Shown: piece after piece, positions 63,145 to 64,000 of the stretch
Position numbering within the stretch: position 1 is the stretch's first letter
Layout of the letters: every line of letters begins with the position of its first letter
Assembly: GCA_050633445.1 (NCBI GenBank)
Contig: JBOEGN010000031.1
Span: forward strand, 10,432 to 74,431
DNA: 64,000 nt
Direction: 5' to 3'
DNA from: Thalassobius sp050633445
GTDB taxonomy: Bacteria > Pseudomonadota > Alphaproteobacteria > Rhodobacterales > Rhodobacteraceae
Position numbers and translations under genes: made by a program
The notes under the pieces: model-generated
Told to the model about the DNA's origin: nothing
The model's database searches: none
The model's input: the letters and a program-made list of their open reading frames with translations, nothing else

Positions 63145-64000
63145 CAGGTCCGCTCGATTTTGGCACCCAATGCAGCCATCAACCCTTCGAAAATCGGAAA
63201 GGACGTGGCAATCGGGCCGCCATCATCAACGCTGACAGGGGACTGACTGGCCATGCCCATCACAAGAAACGACATGGCGATGCGGTGATCCAGATGGCTT
63301 TCGCAGGTGGCACCACCGGGCACGTTGCCATGGCCGCGCCCCTTGACGATCCACCAATCGGGGCCGTCCTCGACTTCGATGCCGTTCAGGCGCAACCCGC
63401 TGGCCATCGCCTCGATCCGGTCGGATTCTTTGACGCGCAATTCCTTGACGCCGCGCATCACGGTATCGCCCTGCGCAAAGGCCGCGACCACGGACAGCAC
63501 CGGGTATTCGTCGATCATGCTGGCGGCGCGTTCGGGCGGCACCTCGATGCCCTTAAGGTCAGGCGAGAATTTCGCGCGCAGATCGGCGACGGGCTCGCCG
63601 CCCTCTTCGCGCATGTTTTCAAAGGTCAGATCCGCGCCCATATCCTGTAGCGTATAAAACAGGCCCGCGCGGGTGGGGTTCAGGCCGATATTGGGCACCA
63701 AAACGTCCGAGCCGGGCGTGATGATCGCCGCGCAGACCGGAAAGGCCGCGCTGGAGGGATCACGCGGTACGATGATGGTTTGGGGCTTCAACTCGGGGCG
63801 ACCGGTCAGGGTGATGACGCGGCCCTCGTCCGTGACCTCGGTTGTGATCTGAGCGCCGAATCCAGCCAGCATCCGTTCGGTGTGATCGCGGGTGGCTTCT
63901 TTTTCGATCACCACGGTTTCGCCGGGGGCGTTCAGACCCGCCAGCAGCACAGCCGATTTCACCTGGGCCGAGGGCACGGGCACCACATAGCGCACCGGCA
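63144..64000 (-). CDS. aroA: 3-phosphoshikimate 1-carboxyvinyltransferase (EPSP synthase), 5' part outside window
   Basis: C-terminal 285 residues visible; translation continues past the right edge. Shikimate pathway enzyme joining PEP to shikimate 3-phosphate. Family motifs: VPSAQVKSAVLLAGL, RDHTERML, DEYPVLSVVAAFA and KESDRIEAMA, and DHRIAMSFLVMG near the end. The order aroA-cmk-rpsA is conserved widely; here a small membrane gene and the GFA domain are inserted. Confidence 0.95.
   Translation of the reverse strand, partial: PVRYVVPVPSAQVKSAVLLAGLNAPGETVVIEKEATRDHTERMLAGFGAQITTEVTDEGRVITLTGRPELKPQTIIVPRDPSSAAFPVCAAIITPGSDVLVPNIGLNPTRAGLFYTLQDMGADLTFENMREEGGEPVADLRAKFSPDLKGIEVPPERAASMIDEYPVLSVVAAFAQGDTVMRGVKELRVKESDRIEAMASGLRLNGIEVEDGPDWWIVKGRGHGNVPGGATCESHLDHRIAMSFLVMGMASQSPVSVDDGGPIATSFPIFEGLMAALGAKIERT

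Overview
The window reads as chromosomal sequence from a marine alphaproteobacterium of the Roseobacter group (Rhodobacterales). Three things point there: the aroA-cmk-rpsA-ihfB-lapA-trpF-trpB gene order, small proteins typical of the group (DUF6525-like, DUF2237, NnrU-like, the yjb exopolysaccharide genes), and a DMSP-degradation cluster built around dddD. Genus was not determined. A two-base NN at 58918-58919 inside rpsA shows this is a draft assembly. No tRNA, rRNA, CRISPR array or intact insertion sequence was seen.

Layout. (1) 1-3839: 3' part of a large RTX (calcium-binding repeat) protein, open at the left edge. (2) 4462-15275, minus strand: a four-gene unit of two tandem glycine-rich collagen-like paralogues, a 2407-residue FAAL-KS-AT-KR-ACP-TE polyketide synthase and an aspartyl/asparaginyl (LpxO-like) hydroxylase. 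(3) 15694-34281, plus strand: six large proteins without signal peptides (692, 1730, 573, 342, 1701 and 826 residues) plus a small APH-type kinase. Four of the six are translationally coupled or nearly so. Units 2 and 3 diverge from one 418-bp control region holding several inverted repeats. Together they form a ~30-kb accessory locus of unknown function and are the best candidate here for an undescribed system. (4) 34682-44379: DMSP cluster of a dddC-type semialdehyde dehydrogenase, a LysR regulator, a dddT-type BCCT transporter, DddD, a DddA-type GMC oxidoreductase and a second LysR regulator. (5) 44446-48537: NnrU-like membrane protein and yjbH/yjbF with a small exported protein. (6) 48729-64000: housekeeping genes ychF, trpA, lldD-like, rplY, pth, DUF2237, trpB, trpF, lapA-like, ihfB, glsA, rpsA, DUF6525-like, an aldo/keto reductase, cmk (in frame with a GFA-family domain), a membrane protein and the 3' part of aroA.

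How the genes work together. In the DMSP cluster, the BCCT carrier would import DMSP, DddD would convert it to DMS and 3-hydroxypropionyl-CoA, the GMC flavoprotein would oxidise 3-hydroxypropionate to malonate semialdehyde, and the dehydrogenase would make acetyl-CoA; the two LysR genes sit divergent to the catabolic genes. In the accessory locus the FAAL-PKS would activate a fatty acid, extend it once, reduce the beta-keto group and release it. The hydroxylase could tailor that product. The six giant plus-strand proteins resemble families (one is DUF6603-like) whose job is not known to me; their link to the PKS rests on position only.
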